Positions 18,032-28,127 of a stretch of DNA of 57,266 bases are shown piece after piece. Positions within the stretch are counted from its first letter, which is position 1. Every line of letters starts with the position of its first letter. The translations under genes were made by a program, and so were the position numbers. The notes beneath the pieces were generated by a model, which worked only from the letters and a program-made list of their open reading frames with translations, did no database searches and was not told the DNA's origin. Source of the DNA: Clostridia bacterium (GTDB lineage: Bacteria; Bacillota; DSM-12270; Thermacetogeniales; Thermacetogeniaceae); contig CADDZA010000002.1 in NCBI GenBank assembly GCA_902812435.1, forward strand, positions 1 to 57,266, written 5' to 3'.

Positions 18032-18951
18032 GGCCCCTCTTCACCTCCTGGGTTCTCCCCCTCCCCCTGCAAAAATGAAACAATTTGTCTGATAAAGCCC
18101 TGAATGCCATGTGCGGCTTCCTGCGGCGGAAAACCGCCCAGTGCAGAGGCGATTTTGATTATGTTCAGCGAGGCCGGAGCACGGGGAAAGGCGGTTATAA
18201 AGGATTGGTTTCTCCGGACAGCTTCCTCGACTGCGCGATCGGAGGGAATATAACCTACAACATCAATCTCAAACTTCAGGAATTGAGCGACGACTTTTAC
18301 AAGTTTTTGGGCGACTTCCCGTCCCTCCTGCTCGCTTCTGACCATGTTGACGATTAACCTCAGGCGACCTTTACCATGCCGCTTTTTGAACACTTTAATC
18401 AGGCCATAAGCATCCGCAATGGAGGTCGGTTCCGGGGTGGTGACCAGCAAAATATCCTCCGCCGCCAGAGTAAAGGCCATTACCTGACTGGATATCCCGG
18501 CACCGGTATCGATTATAAGATAATCAAAGTTTTGCTCAAGCGTGGCAACCTCCTCCAGGAGCCTGCTCAATCCCCTTGAATCCAGATTCGCCAGTTCTTC
18601 AACCCCTGAGCTGCCAGGAATTATTTTGAGACCTCCGGGGCCCTCATGAATAATCTCCCTGATCGTCTTTTCTCCACTGACAACATGAGAAAGATTATGC
18701 TCAGGTACAACCCCCAGAATTACATCAACATTGGCCAGTCCCATGTCCGCATCCAGCAGGATCACGCGATACTTCTGATTTGTCAGAGCCAGAGACAGCG
18801 CCAGTGCGAGGTTGGTCTTGCCAACCCCTCCCTTTCCACTTGTTACCGTGATCACACGGCAGGGCGCAGGGGGACTGAATATTTGCTTTCGGATTTTCTC
18901 CTGAAGGGACTTCGCAAGCAATCTTAATTTTTCGGCCTGATCGTTCATCAC
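18007..18951 (-). CDS. flhG: Flagellar number regulator FlhG (YlxH, MinD-like ATPase)
   Basis: FlhG is a ParA/MinD-family ATPase that controls flagellar number and placement together with FlhF and FliM/FliY. 314 residues. The deviant Walker A motif SGKGGVGKTNLALALSLAL lies near residues 39-57, followed by VILLDADMGLANVDVILGV and the Walker B-like DYLIIDTGAG. The N-terminal region before the ATPase domain contains a short basic segment that in FlhG proteins stimulates the FlhF GTPase. It overlaps flhF by four bases and the PilZ gene by 25. Confidence 0.95.
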   Translation of the reverse strand: MMNDQAEKLRLLAKSLQEKIRKQIFSPPAPCRVITVTSGKGGVGKTNLALALSLALTNQKYRVILLDADMGLANVDVILGVVPEHNLSHVVSGEKTIREIIHEGPGGLKIIPGSSGVEELANLDSRGLSRLLEEVATLEQNFDYLIIDTGAGISSQVMAFTLAAEDILLVTTPEPTSIADAYGLIKVFKKRHGKGRLRLIVNMVRSEQEGREVAQKLVKVVAQFLKFEIDVVGYIPSDRAVEEAVRRNQSFITAFPRAPASLNIIKIASALGGFPPQEAAHGIQGFIRQIVSFLQGEGENPGGEEGPWQQKSLK

Positions 18952-20084
18952 TCGCTCACCTGGAGGATCATTCTGGCAATTTTATCTGGGTCCGGCACCT
19001 CAATATCATCAGGCACATTTTGCCCCGTTGTGATATATGCCACCGCCTTGCGTGTTTTGTTGACAATGTTCAAGATGGCGCCGCAATGCCGGGTCTCGTC
19101 AAGTTTCGTAAAAACCAGCTGCTTGATCGGGAGCTGGTTGAAGCGCATTACGGTTTCCAACAGATCGGCATACTTCGTCGTTGCCCCAAGAACGAGAAAT
19201 ATTTCCACGTCCTGGCATGGTTCCAGGAACGCTTTAAGTTCGGTCATTTGCAACTCATTCAGGGGGCTCCTCCCCGCCGTGTCAATCAGGATCAGGTCCT
19301 TATCCTGGTGCTTCCTTAAGGCATCCTCCAGCTCGCCTGGTGTATAAGCAACTTCGAGAGGCACCGAAATAATGTCCGCATAGGTTTTTAACTGATCAAC
19401 CGCAGCAATGCGATAGGTGTCGACGGTTGCAAGGGCAACGCTCTTTTTTTCCAGGATCGCAAAGATTGCCGCGAGTTTTGCGATCGTTGTGGTCTTACCA
19501 ACACCGGTGGGGCCGACAAGCACTATTCTTCTTTTTTCGTCCGTCTTTTTAAAAACTATCGGTTTGGCACGGAAGCGCTCCACGATCAGTCTGGCAACCG
19601 TATGGCATATCTCGTCATAGTCCTGCCAAAGAGAAGGGTTTATCGATTCAAGGGCGTCAGAAATGATTTTACGGGCAAGCTTTTCCTCCACTTCGTTGTC
19701 TATCAGGGTCCTGTAGATACGCTGAAAGTGCTTCGGATATGTCATGGTTGCAGCCTTACTGCTTTCCAGGTCGTCGAGCATCTCCCCAAGCAGTGCTTTC
19801 AGTTCACTGATCTCCTTTTTCACATCCAGCTCCACCCCTGTTTTTGACGCACCTGAAGCGACGGTGTCGGCAGGTGGAGCCGACGGATTGGTTCGATGTT
19901 TCGGATGACGATCCTCCTCGTCAACAGCTGCCGTAACTTCAACCCTGTTACGCCCGAACAAGCCCAGCAAACCGCCCTCGCGGAATCTCCGGGTTTGCAG
20001 GATAATGGCATCGTTGCCCATCATAGACTTGACTTTTGCCAGGGCCTCCTGCATATCGTTAGCAACAAAGCGCCTAATCTTCAA
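18948..20084 (-). CDS. flhF: Flagellar SRP-type GTPase FlhF
   Basis: FlhF is the third SRP GTPase and marks the site of flagellar assembly. 378 residues: the N-terminal B domain with MKIRRFVANDMQEALAKVK, a variable linker, an N domain, and the NG GTPase with G1 [15 protein letters not shown] (191 on), DTYRIAAVDQLKTYADI, DTAGRSPLN and TKLDET. It overlaps the end of flhA by 11 bases and flhG by four. Confidence 0.97.
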   Translation of the reverse strand: MKIRRFVANDMQEALAKVKSMMGNDAIILQTRRFREGGLLGLFGRNRVEVTAAVDEEDRHPKHRTNPSAPPADTVASGASKTGVELDVKKEISELKALLGEMLDDLESSKAATMTYPKHFQRIYRTLIDNEVEEKLARKIISDALESINPSLWQDYDEICHTVARLIVERFRAKPIVFKKTDEKRRIVLVGPTGVGKTTTIAKLAAIFAILEKKSVALATVDTYRIAAVDQLKTYADIISVPLEVAYTPGELEDALRKHQDKDLILIDTAGRSPLNELQMTELKAFLEPCQDVEIFLVLGATTKYADLLETVMRFNQLPIKQLVFTKLDETRHCGAILNIVNKTRKAVAYITTGQNVPDDIEVPDPDKIARMILQVSE

Positions 20085-22137
20085 ACATGCTCACCGTCCC
20101 AAGGGATTCCACCTGTATATTCGGCTGCAGTTCATTAAAGGAAAGAACCACGAGACCTGGTAGGATTCTTTCAGTTAATCGTTTAAGGTGCAACCTTAAT
20201 ACTGGTGCGCACAAAATGATAGGTTGATGCCCCGCTTCCATCATCCGTTGCGCGCTTTCTTTTAATTTTCCTAGAAGACGTTGTGCCTTTTGCGGTTCCA
20301 GCACAAGGTACGAACCCTGTTCACCCTTCTGTATCCCTTCCTTTAAAAACTGTTCTATTTCAGGGTCCAGTGTTAATACGTAGAGCTTGTTATCTTCTAA
20401 ATACTGGTTGACAATTTGTCTTCCAAGGGCTTGACGTATATATTCGGTAAGGAGATCCAGATCCCTTGTCAAGCGTGCATAATCCACCAGTGTTTCCAGG
20501 ATGGTAACCAGATCCCGGATCGAAACCCTCTCCCGCAGGAGGTTGGCAAGGACTTTCTGAATTTCTCCCAGGCTGATCAGATCAGGTGAAAGCTCGTTTA
20601 CCACCGCCGGGTTGGTCTTTTTAATGTGGTCGAGGAAATTCTGGACATCCTGCCTGCTGAGCAACTCATGGGCATATTTTTTAATCACCTCCGTGAGATG
20701 AGTGGCAACCACAGATGTCGGGTCAACGACAGTAAATCCGGCAAGTTCCGCCTCATCCCTGCCGTGCGCCGGGATCCAGAGGGCGGGCAAACCAAAGGTG
20801 GGTTCGCGCGTCGGAATCCCTTCGAGCTTTTCCTGAACATCCGGGCCGAGCGCCAGGAGGTGATCCAACATGAGATCACTGCGAGCAACTTCCACTCCCT
20901 TTACCTTTATCACATAGGAATTGGGATTCAACTGCATATTATCCCTCAAACGCACCGGAGGAACAATAAATCCCAGTTCGAGGGCACACTGGCGCCTGAT
21001 CATCACCACCCGGTCCAGCAGATCCCCACCCTGTTTTGCGTCAACCAGCGGGATTAAATTATATCCCAGCTCCACCTCAAGGGGGTCCACCTGGACGAGG
21101 GACAAGACATGCTCCGGTTTCTTTGATTCTTCAAATTCCTGTGCCCGCCTTTTTTCTTCTTCCTTAAGTTTGTTCTCTTTAGAGGAACGGTTCAGGGAAT
21201 AGGCCAGACCGCCGAGCAGGCCGGACATGATAATAATGGGCACGGGCGGGAGGCCGAGCAAAGCGAGCAGCAAAAGGATGCCGCCTGCCACGCCGAGGGC
21301 TTTTGGATAGCCCAGCAATTGCCTGGAAAGATCAAAACCGAAGCTGGATTCCGAAGCGGCCCGGGTTACGATGATCCCCGCCGAGGTGGAGATCAGCAGA
21401 GCCGGTATCTGGGTGACGAGTCCATCCCCCACGGTAAGCAGCGTGTAGGTCTGAAGCGCCTCCTGAAATGACATGCCCTTCTGGACGAGACCGATCAAAA
21501 ATCCGCCCAGAATGTTGATAACAATAATTACCAGAGCGGCTATGGCATCCCCCCGGACAAACTTGCTGGCACCGTCCATGGCACCGTAAAAATCAGCCTC
21601 TTGCTGGATCTTTTTCCGTCTTTTCCTTGCTTCCGCTTCTGTGATAATACCGGCGTTGAGATCCGCATCGATACTCATCTGCTTGCCAGGCATGGCGTCC
21701 AGGGTGAAGCGTGCGGCAACCTCCGAAACCCGCTCCGCGCCCCTGGTGATTACGATAAACTGGATCACGACTAAGATTAAGAAAATAACAAAGCCGACAG
21801 CAGGGTTTCCTCCGATAACAAACCCGCCGAATTTCTGGACAACTTCACCTGCATAGGCATACAGGAGGATCAGCCGGGCCGTGGAGATATTCAGGCAGAG
21901 CCTGAATAATGTCATAATCAGAAGCAGCGAGGGAAACACGGAAAACTCCAGGGCCTCCTGGGTAAAAAGTGAAACCAGCAGGATAAGAAGCGATAAAGTG
22001 ATATTCAGAATTAGAAGAAAACTCAGCAACCCGGCCGGAACCGGAACAATCATCATCACAACCGACAGGATGACGGCAACCGCAACGGTGATATCGCTGT
22101 ATCTGAAAAATTTTCCGCTAGCCTGTATGCCGGCCAA
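20074..22137 (-). CDS. flhA: Flagellar type III export gate protein FlhA
   Basis: FlhA is the nonameric core of the flagellar export gate. 687 residues: eight membrane segments in the first 330 residues, the conserved FHIPEP loop with FYGAMDGASKFVRGDAIA between segments, then a cytoplasmic domain of about 350 residues that docks export chaperones. Start MAGIQASGKFF with good fit to the family. flhB lies one base upstream and flhF overlaps at the end. Confidence 0.98.
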   Translation of the reverse strand: MAGIQASGKFFRYSDITVAVAVILSVVMMIVPVPAGLLSFLLILNITLSLLILLVSLFTQEALEFSVFPSLLLIMTLFRLCLNISTARLILLYAYAGEVVQKFGGFVIGGNPAVGFVIFLILVVIQFIVITRGAERVSEVAARFTLDAMPGKQMSIDADLNAGIITEAEARKRRKKIQQEADFYGAMDGASKFVRGDAIAALVIIVINILGGFLIGLVQKGMSFQEALQTYTLLTVGDGLVTQIPALLISTSAGIIVTRAASESSFGFDLSRQLLGYPKALGVAGGILLLLALLGLPPVPIIIMSGLLGGLAYSLNRSSKENKLKEEEKRRAQEFEESKKPEHVLSLVQVDPLEVELGYNLIPLVDAKQGGDLLDRVVMIRRQCALELGFIVPPVRLRDNMQLNPNSYVIKVKGVEVARSDLMLDHLLALGPDVQEKLEGIPTREPTFGLPALWIPAHGRDEAELAGFTVVDPTSVVATHLTEVIKKYAHELLSRQDVQNFLDHIKKTNPAVVNELSPDLISLGEIQKVLANLLRERVSIRDLVTILETLVDYARLTRDLDLLTEYIRQALGRQIVNQYLEDNKLYVLTLDPEIEQFLKEGIQKGEQGSYLVLEPQKAQRLLGKLKESAQRMMEAGHQPIILCAPVLRLHLKRLTERILPGLVVLSFNELQPNIQVESLGTVSMFED

Positions 22138-22138
22138 C

Positions 22139-23248
22139 TCAACTCACCCCCCTTCTCCAGAAGTAACCCGGGCGGAGCCTGTAGACAAAGGCCAGTACAT
22201 GCGCCACTGCTTCATAAAGCTCCGGAGGAATCATCTGTCCGATCTCGACGGTTTTATACAGGGTCTGGGCAAGAGGCGGGTCTTCGAAGATGGTTATGTT
22301 GTTTTCCCTGGCAACATCCCTGATCCGCAACGCCAGCTCGTCCACTCCTTTGGCAACGACAGCAGGAGCTTTCATTTCGTCGGGCACATACCTGATCGCC
22401 ACAGCGTAATGGGTCGGGTTTGTAATCACAACATCGGCTTTGGGAAGCTCCTGCATCATCCGGTGAATCGAAATCTGTCTCTGGAGTTGCCTGATTTTAG
22501 CCTTTACCTGGGGATCCCCCTCGTACTGTCGGTACTCTTCCTTCAACTCCTGTTTTGTCATTCTGATAGACTTTTCATATTCCCAGTATTGAAAGGCGTA
22601 GTCAATAATTGCAAGAACCAGGAGAAGGATGCCGATCCTCAAGATAATGTTGCTGCTTAACTTCCCGATCTCCCCGACGGCCCGAGCTACACTCATATCC
22701 AGCAGATCGGGAAATAAGGCCAGGTTGGCCCTCACAGCCGTGTAGGCGAAATATCCAACTATCCATACTTTGACAACCGCTTTAACGAGCTCCAGCATGG
22801 CGCGACGGGAGAAAGTCCTTTTAAAACCCTCAACCGGGTTCAGGCGGTCCAACCTCGGCACAAGCGGCTGTCCGGTGAACAGCACCCCCACCTGCAGGTA
22901 GTTCGCCGCCAGACCTGCACCCAGGGCGATACCCATAATGGGGAGGCAGATCTGAAAGAACACAATGGAAGCAAACAGGATGATGCCGTAAAGGTTTTCC
23001 ATTCCGAGCTCCCGCCTGCCCAGCTCGCTAAGAATTTGCGTGGTGAAATTTCCTATCTGAATCCCCAGCCAGGGGCTGAATGTTTTCAAGAAGAAAAAGG
23101 TGCACAAGAGGAGCACGGCCGAATTGATTTCCATGCTGCGCACTACCTGTCCTCTTTTACGCGCCTCCTCCCGCCGGCGGGGAGTTGCTTTTTCTGTGCG
23201 ATCCTCCGCAAAGAGCTGCAGGTCCAGCTTTTCAAAACCCTCTACCAT
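22139..23248 (-). CDS. flhB: Flagellar export switch protein FlhB
   Basis: FlhB switches export from rod/hook to filament substrates through self-cleavage. 369 residues: an N-terminal amphipathic part DRTEKATPRRREEARKRGQV, four membrane segments, and a cytoplasmic domain with the autocleavage motif NPTH at 277-280, followed by YAVAIRYVPDEMKAPAVVAK. Cleavage should occur between N277 and P278. Note that a separate protein resembling only the post-cleavage C-terminal piece is encoded at 54715-54990. Confidence 0.98.
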   Translation of the reverse strand: MVEGFEKLDLQLFAEDRTEKATPRRREEARKRGQVVRSMEINSAVLLLCTFFFLKTFSPWLGIQIGNFTTQILSELGRRELGMENLYGIILFASIVFFQICLPIMGIALGAGLAANYLQVGVLFTGQPLVPRLDRLNPVEGFKRTFSRRAMLELVKAVVKVWIVGYFAYTAVRANLALFPDLLDMSVARAVGEIGKLSSNIILRIGILLLVLAIIDYAFQYWEYEKSIRMTKQELKEEYRQYEGDPQVKAKIRQLQRQISIHRMMQELPKADVVITNPTHYAVAIRYVPDEMKAPAVVAKGVDELALRIRDVARENNITIFEDPPLAQTLYKTVEIGQMIPPELYEAVAHVLAFVYRLRPGYFWRRGVS

Positions 23249-23254
23249 AAAATG

Positions 23255-24037
23255 TCACCTTCTCAAGATGAGCAGCAGTCTGTTCAAATCATCGAACAGC
23301 CCACCGAAGATCCCGTAGAATATCCAGATAAACAGCGGCATCATGAGCATCAACATTCCCAAACCGACGCCGATCTTGAGCGGCAATCCCACCAGGAACA
23401 CATTCATCTGGGGCACCGTCCGGGCGATGATAGCCATCGCCAGATCGGCTATAAAGAGAGCCCCGAGGACCGGAAGCGCTATTTTGAAGGCGGAATTGAA
23501 CATCTCTCCCGCCAGTGAAAAAATAAAGGAGTAAAAGCTTCCGGTGATGTGGATATTGCCGATCGGCAGGAAGTGGTAGCTTCGTTCAAGGGCCAGCAGA
23601 AGATATTGATGCCCGTTAATCGCGAGAAAAAAGAGCAGGGCAAGCAGGTTTTTAAAATTTCCCAGGACGGGTACCTGAATCCCGTTCTGAGGATCGATCA
23701 CATTTACTACGCCGAATCCGATCTGCATATCCATCAACTGCCCGGCAAACTGGAAGACAGCAAATGTGAACTGGGTAAGAAACCCGATGATTGCTCCTGT
23801 TAAAAATTCCCCGCCGAACTGCAGCAGATAGCCGATTAAATCCCCGGAAACCAAGGTTACGCCGCGTGGGTAAACCATGAAGATAAGATAACTGAACAGG
23901 GCGGCCAGCCATATTTTCGCCTGTAGCAAGAAATTCCTGCTGCTGAAAGGAACTGCCGTCAGGAAGAACCCGGCAACCCTCCCGAACACCAGAAAAAAGA
24001 GATCGATATGCTGAAACACATAGTTCACGAAATCCAT
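23255..24037 (-). CDS. fliR: Flagellar export gate protein FliR
   Basis: FliR is part of the FliP5Q4R1 export-gate complex. 260 residues with about six hydrophobic segments, the normal size. Conserved features include GRVAGFFLTAVPFSS near the N-terminus, the glycine-rich GEFLTGAIIGFLTQF and QIGFGVVNVIDPQNG, and the late VFLVGLPLKIGVGLGMLMLM. It lies three bases after fliQ and six before flhB. Confidence 0.96.
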   Translation of the reverse strand: MDFVNYVFQHIDLFFLVFGRVAGFFLTAVPFSSRNFLLQAKIWLAALFSYLIFMVYPRGVTLVSGDLIGYLLQFGGEFLTGAIIGFLTQFTFAVFQFAGQLMDMQIGFGVVNVIDPQNGIQVPVLGNFKNLLALLFFLAINGHQYLLLALERSYHFLPIGNIHITGSFYSFIFSLAGEMFNSAFKIALPVLGALFIADLAMAIIARTVPQMNVFLVGLPLKIGVGLGMLMLMMPLFIWIFYGIFGGLFDDLNRLLLILRR

Positions 24038-24040
24038 CTG

Positions 24041-24310
24041 TCATCCTACCAGCCGGGGAAGATTCAGGTAAAGGTTTTTCGTAAAAGAAACCAGGATCTT
24101 CAACATCCAGGGCGCGAAGATCACGGCAGTCACAAGCACCGCAATGATCTTGGGTACAAAGCTCAACGTCTGCTCCTGGATCTGGGTGGTCGCCTGAAAA
24201 ATGCTGATGAGCAGGCCGATCAGCAGGCTCGCTCCCAGCAACGGTGCTGAGACAAGCAACACTGCGTACAGGGCATCACGGCCCAATGTTATAATATACT
24301 GCTCAGTCAT
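24041..24310 (-). CDS. fliQ: Flagellar export gate protein FliQ
   Basis: FliQ forms the helical hairpins around FliP and FliR in the export gate. 89 residues with two membrane helices, the usual size. Conserved stretches are LLVSAPLLGASLLIGLLISI and FQATTQIQEQTLSFVPKI. It is located between fliP and fliR, as in nearly all flagellar operons. Confidence 0.97.
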   Translation of the reverse strand: MTEQYIITLGRDALYAVLLVSAPLLGASLLIGLLISIFQATTQIQEQTLSFVPKIIAVLVTAVIFAPWMLKILVSFTKNLYLNLPRLVG

Positions 24311-24323
24311 TTCCCGGCTCCTT

Positions 24324-25103
24324 TCAATGAAAACTCATCACTAAAGAATGAACAAGCAGGTTCCAGCCGTCCACCATGATAAATAAAAGAATCTTTAAAG
24401 GCAGGGAGATCATCATGGGGGGCAGCATCAGCATACCCATTGACATCAAAGTGCTGGCAACGATCATATCGATAACCAGAAAAGGAATGAAAAGCACAAA
24501 TCCTATCTGAAAGGCCGTTTTTAACTCACTTATCGAAAACGCCGGGATTAAGACATAGTTGGGAATATCATTATAGTTGTGCGGCCGGGGAATATGCGCC
24601 AGGGAGACAAAAAGGGCCAGATCCTTTTCCCTGGTCTGTTTGAACATAAACGACCTGATAGGCTCCATCCCGCGCCGGAAGGCCTCCTCCTGTGTTATCT
24701 GGCCTTGTAAGTAGGGTTGCAATGCCTCACGGTTGACCGTCTGCCAGGTAGGCGCCATCACGAAAAAGGTGAGAAATAAAGCCAGCCCGATCAGTACCTG
24801 GTTGGGGGGCATTTGCTGGGTTGCAAGGGCGCTCCGCATAAATGACAGGACGACAATGATGCGCGTGAAGGATGTCATCATGATCAGGATCGCGGGAGCA
24901 AGAGACAGCAATGTAATAAGCAGAAGTATTTGCAGGCTCTGAGAGACCTCTGCCGGATTCCGAGCGGTGTCAATGCCGATATTCAAGCGCGGGACGGGAA
25001 CAGGCTGCGCGCTGGAATGCCGGATGAAAATGAAATAGCAGGCAAAGCCCAGCAATACGGTGACGGTGATCAGGATGCCGACAGCCTTCTTCCTCTCCCT
25101 CAT
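24324..25103 (-). CDS. fliP: Flagellar export gate protein FliP
   Basis: FliP makes the pentameric ring of the export gate. 259 residues with an N-terminal signal-like hydrophobic segment (about 8-28), followed by the conserved [20 protein letters not shown] and [20 protein letters not shown], a periplasmic loop, and two C-terminal membrane segments ending near [14 protein letters not shown]. It overlaps fliO by four bases. Confidence 0.97.
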   Translation of the reverse strand: MRERKKAVGILITVTVLLGFACYFIFIRHSSAQPVPVPRLNIGIDTARNPAEVSQSLQILLLITLLSLAPAILIMMTSFTRIIVVLSFMRSALATQQMPPNQVLIGLALFLTFFVMAPTWQTVNREALQPYLQGQITQEEAFRRGMEPIRSFMFKQTREKDLALFVSLAHIPRPHNYNDIPNYVLIPAFSISELKTAFQIGFVLFIPFLVIDMIVASTLMSMGMLMLPPMMISLPLKILLFIMVDGWNLLVHSLVMSFH

Positions 25104-25636
25104 CTTTTATTCTCCTTCTCTGCATCAAAAGTGCCCTCTTTCTCTGCATTGAATACCTGCTGGAAGGGTTTCCCCCAGAATTTGTACAAAAACCCGCCTT
25201 TCCACGGGTAGACACCGGCTTCCAGGCTTTCTTCCAGAATTGCCGCCACCTGCGAAGTATCTTCAATTTCCAGGAGCTTGGAGATACCGTGATCGGTGAC
25301 TCCCAGCACATAGATCCTTCCCGCGATCTCGGACAGAAGCAAGGCCTTGTTGGGGCCAATACCAACCTGATCAATGATTCTGATCCAGCGTCCGGTTTGG
25401 GTGACGAAGGCACGTTTCTGCAAAAATTTGATAACGATGACAGCCAGACCGAGCACAACAACCAGACTGACCACCAAGCGGAACAGAAGGGCCCCGACAT
25501 TCAACTGCGGGTCAGCTTGCGGTTCCTGGTATTCCAGATTTGCCAGAGGAGCGGCCCACGCCGGGGGTGCGACAATGAGAAATATCAGGGATGTTGAGGC
25601 GGTTTTTAAAAGGTTTCTTACTGTCGAAGCGGCCAT
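25100..25636 (-). CDS. fliO: Flagellar biosynthesis protein FliO/FliZ
   Basis: FliO (FliZ in Bacillus) stabilises FliP during export-gate assembly. 178 residues: an N-terminal signal-like segment ending AWA, a short outside linker, one membrane helix (about 44-67, [20 protein letters not shown]) and a cytoplasmic domain with [20 protein letters not shown] typical of the family. It lies between cheY and fliP as in Bacillus. Divergent outside the membrane helix, so the symbol rests partly on position. Confidence 0.9.
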   Translation of the reverse strand: MAASTVRNLLKTASTSLIFLIVAPPAWAAPLANLEYQEPQADPQLNVGALLFRLVVSLVVVLGLAVIVIKFLQKRAFVTQTGRWIRIIDQVGIGPNKALLLSEIAGRIYVLGVTDHGISKLLEIEDTSQVAAILEESLEAGVYPWKGGFLYKFWGKPFQQVFNAEKEGTFDAEKENKR

Positions 25637-25653
25637 GTCCAGGTGACCCCCGG

Positions 25654-26016
25654 TTATCCCAATACCTTGGCCACTGCTTCCAGCACCCTGTCCGGTTGAA
25701 AGGGCTTAACAACAAAATCCTTGGCACCCGCCTGGATTGAGTCGATCACCATCGCCTGCTGGCCCATTGCGCTGCACATGATGATCTTGGCGTTGGAATC
25801 TATGGCGCGGATCTCCTTCACAGCCGTGATTCCATCCATCTCCGGCATGGTGATGTCCATTGTCACCAGATCGGGGCGCAATTCCTTGAACTTTTCCACC
25901 GCAACTGCACCGTTTTCAGCTTCACCGGCCACGATGTAGCCGTTCTTGGTAAGGATGTCTTTCAGCATCATACGCATAAAAGCTGCATCATCAACGATCA
26001 GAACACGCTTTCCCAA
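25654..26016 (-). CDS. cheY: Chemotaxis response regulator CheY
   Basis: CheY carries the signal from CheA to the flagellar switch. 120 residues, a single receiver domain. The acidic pocket is VDDA near residues 8-11, the phosphoacceptor is D54 in VTMDITMPEMDG, the switch T/S is in IIMCSAMGQQ, and the lysine is in DFVVKPFQPD. It sits between fliY and fliO in the Bacillus order. Confidence 0.97.
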   Translation of the reverse strand: MGKRVLIVDDAAFMRMMLKDILTKNGYIVAGEAENGAVAVEKFKELRPDLVTMDITMPEMDGITAVKEIRAIDSNAKIIMCSAMGQQAMVIDSIQAGAKDFVVKPFQPDRVLEAVAKVLG

Positions 26017-26037
26017 TATGTCTCCCTCCCGTAATTG

Positions 26038-27102
26038 CTACTGAAGTTTATCGAGTCGCTCCGCAGAGCTTAAAATTTCGGTTATGCGCACTCCATAATT
26101 CTCGTCGATTACCACAACCTCCCCCTTGGCGATAGGTTTACCGTTCACCAGGACATCGACCGGTTCCCCGGCAAGCTTTTCCAGTTCAACGATCGACCCC
26201 GGCCCCAGTTCGAGTATTTCCTTTATGGTCTTGTGCGTCCTGCCCAGTTCGACAGAAAACTGCAGCGATACGTCCAGGATCAGCGTCAGGTTCGCAGTCT
26301 CTTTCGGTTGAGTCGGAATCGTATCGAACGGGACAAACTGAACCGGCTGGACCGGAACTCCTCCACCACCGCGCACCGGTTGAGCTCTATCCTGAAGAGG
26401 ACGGCTCTCCAGGGCCTCCCCCGGTACCTCCGCATTTGCAGGGGCAGGGCTTTCGTCCAGCTGGCCGAGCAACCCGCGGCTGATCTCCTTCGCAAACTTC
26501 ACCGGCAGAATTTGCATCATCTCGCTGTCAACCAGATCCTCGATGAACATTTTAAAGTTTACCTGGATCAGTTTTTCATCCCCATCTTCCAGATCGTCAA
26601 TCTGTTCTTCGGCAAAGTTGACCAGTCTCAACGACGGTGGAGAGATGTTGACGGTTTTATTGAAAATCGTCGACATAGATGTTGAAGCGGATCCCATCAT
26701 CTGGTTCATCGCTTCACTGATTGCGCTGAGATGCAGCTCATTCAACTCTTCGGGAAGGTTGCTCCCGTCCCCCCCCATCATCAGGTCTACGATCACCGCA
26801 GCGTCACGCTCTTTAATGACGAAAAGATTTTCTCCTATCAAACCGGCGGTATACCGGACATTTACGACAACGTACGGCATGGGATAATCCATCTGGAGCT
26901 GGTTGCGTGTTGTAAGCTTGACACGAGGCGTGGTTATCTCGACCTTCTTCCCGATTAAATTGGAAAGAGTCGTGGCAGCCGTCCCCATTGAGATGTTACA
27001 GATTTCTCCGATAGCATCTTTTTCCAGGTCCGAGATCACTGTCGTGTCTTGCGGCTTGCTGCTCTCCCCTTTAAGCAGAAGGTCGATTTCTTCCTGGGAC
27101 AA
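26038..27102 (-). CDS. fliY: Flagellar switch protein and CheY-P phosphatase FliY (CheC-FliN fusion)
   Basis: FliY replaces FliN in Firmicutes and also dephosphorylates CheY-P at the motor. 354 residues: an N-terminal CheY-binding peptide MSQEEIDLLLKGE, a CheC-like domain with two E-x3-N type sites (GEICNISMGTAATTLSNLIG and ISEAMNQMMGSASTSMS), a proline/glutamate linker (about 215-260), and a C-terminal FliN/SpoA domain with TLILDVSLQFSVELGRTHKT and VELEKLAGEPVDVLVNGK. Both phosphatase centres appear intact. Confidence 0.96.
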   Translation of the reverse strand: MSQEEIDLLLKGESSKPQDTTVISDLEKDAIGEICNISMGTAATTLSNLIGKKVEITTPRVKLTTRNQLQMDYPMPYVVVNVRYTAGLIGENLFVIKERDAAVIVDLMMGGDGSNLPEELNELHLSAISEAMNQMMGSASTSMSTIFNKTVNISPPSLRLVNFAEEQIDDLEDGDEKLIQVNFKMFIEDLVDSEMMQILPVKFAKEISRGLLGQLDESPAPANAEVPGEALESRPLQDRAQPVRGGGGVPVQPVQFVPFDTIPTQPKETANLTLILDVSLQFSVELGRTHKTIKEILELGPGSIVELEKLAGEPVDVLVNGKPIAKGEVVVIDENYGVRITEILSSAERLDKLQ

Positions 27103-27113
27103 AATGTTCTCAC

Positions 27114-28109
27114 TCAGGCCAGGTCTCCTCCTTTCTTTTGAAAGCCGGTGATTTGAACCGCCAGGTGCTTATTTTGAATGCCTGGTTTCGCATAAAATTT
27201 CTGGGAATTTCCTATCAGCACATCCAGGTCCTGTTCGACCCTCCTGTCCAAAGGAACAACATCACCAACCTGTAGTTCAAGAAGCTCCCTTACGGTGATG
27301 GTCGTGGTTCCCAGCAGCACGTGCAGGGGTATCTGCGCCGTTTCGATCCGCCGCTGCAAAGCAAGCCGGTTGGACGGGTTTTGTTCGCTCGACGTCCTGG
27401 CAAACCAGAAGTGCAGGCTCAGCTTGTTGATAACGGGCTCAAGCACGATATAGGGGAGGCAGAAGTTGATTATCCCTTCAGTCTCCCCGATCCTGGTCTC
27501 CAGGGAAATCAAAATGATCATCTCCATCGGCGAGACTATTTGAACGAACTGGGGGTTGGATTCAATAAATTCCACCCTTGGATTGAGGCTGATGATGTTC
27601 TCCCAGGCCTCGCGCAGCAGATCCAGCATCCGCTGGCTCATCCGCTCGATAATGGCCCGCTCTATTTCCGTCAGGGCACGTGTCTGGTTCGGCGCCCCCC
27701 CCGAACCGCCGAAAAGCCGGTCGATCATCACAAAGGCGAGAGGCAGCTGAATCTCGCAGATCCCGTTCCCCTCCAGGGGATTCATGTTGAAGATGACAAT
27801 TATCGAGGGGTCGGGGAGTGAGCGGATGAATTCGTCGTACGTCAGTTGCTCGACCGACAGCACGGACATCTGGACATTGTTTCTCAACTGCGCGGACAGA
27901 AAGGTGGCCAAGGTCCTGGCGTAGTTTTCGTAAATAATCTGCATGCTGTTCATCTGTTCCTTGGAGAACTTGTTCGGCCTCCGGAAGTCGTATGTTCTGA
28001 CCTTTTTGGTTTTTTCCTCTTCTTTTAATTCATCAGGGTTTACCTCTCCCGACGTAAGAGCGGCAAGCAATGCGTCGATTTCCGACTGGGATAAAATATC
28101 TGTCATCAT
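27114..28109 (-). CDS. fliM: Flagellar motor switch protein FliM
   Basis: FliM joins FliG to FliY in the C ring and binds CheY-P. About 331 residues. The N-terminal CheY-P binding peptide LSQSEIDALL is followed by a linker, the CheC-like middle domain with YENYARTLATFLSAQLRNNV and FGGSGGAP, and a C-terminal SpoA domain with VLLGTTTITVRELLELQVGD. Two adjacent ATG codons follow GGGAG; the first, at 28109, is used here. Confidence 0.97.
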   Translation of the reverse strand: MMTDILSQSEIDALLAALTSGEVNPDELKEEEKTKKVRTYDFRRPNKFSKEQMNSMQIIYENYARTLATFLSAQLRNNVQMSVLSVEQLTYDEFIRSLPDPSIIVIFNMNPLEGNGICEIQLPLAFVMIDRLFGGSGGAPNQTRALTEIERAIIERMSQRMLDLLREAWENIISLNPRVEFIESNPQFVQIVSPMEMIILISLETRIGETEGIINFCLPYIVLEPVINKLSLHFWFARTSSEQNPSNRLALQRRIETAQIPLHVLLGTTTITVRELLELQVGDVVPLDRRVEQDLDVLIGNSQKFYAKPGIQNKHLAVQITGFQKKGGDLA

Positions 28110-28127
28110 AACCACTCCCGCTGGAAC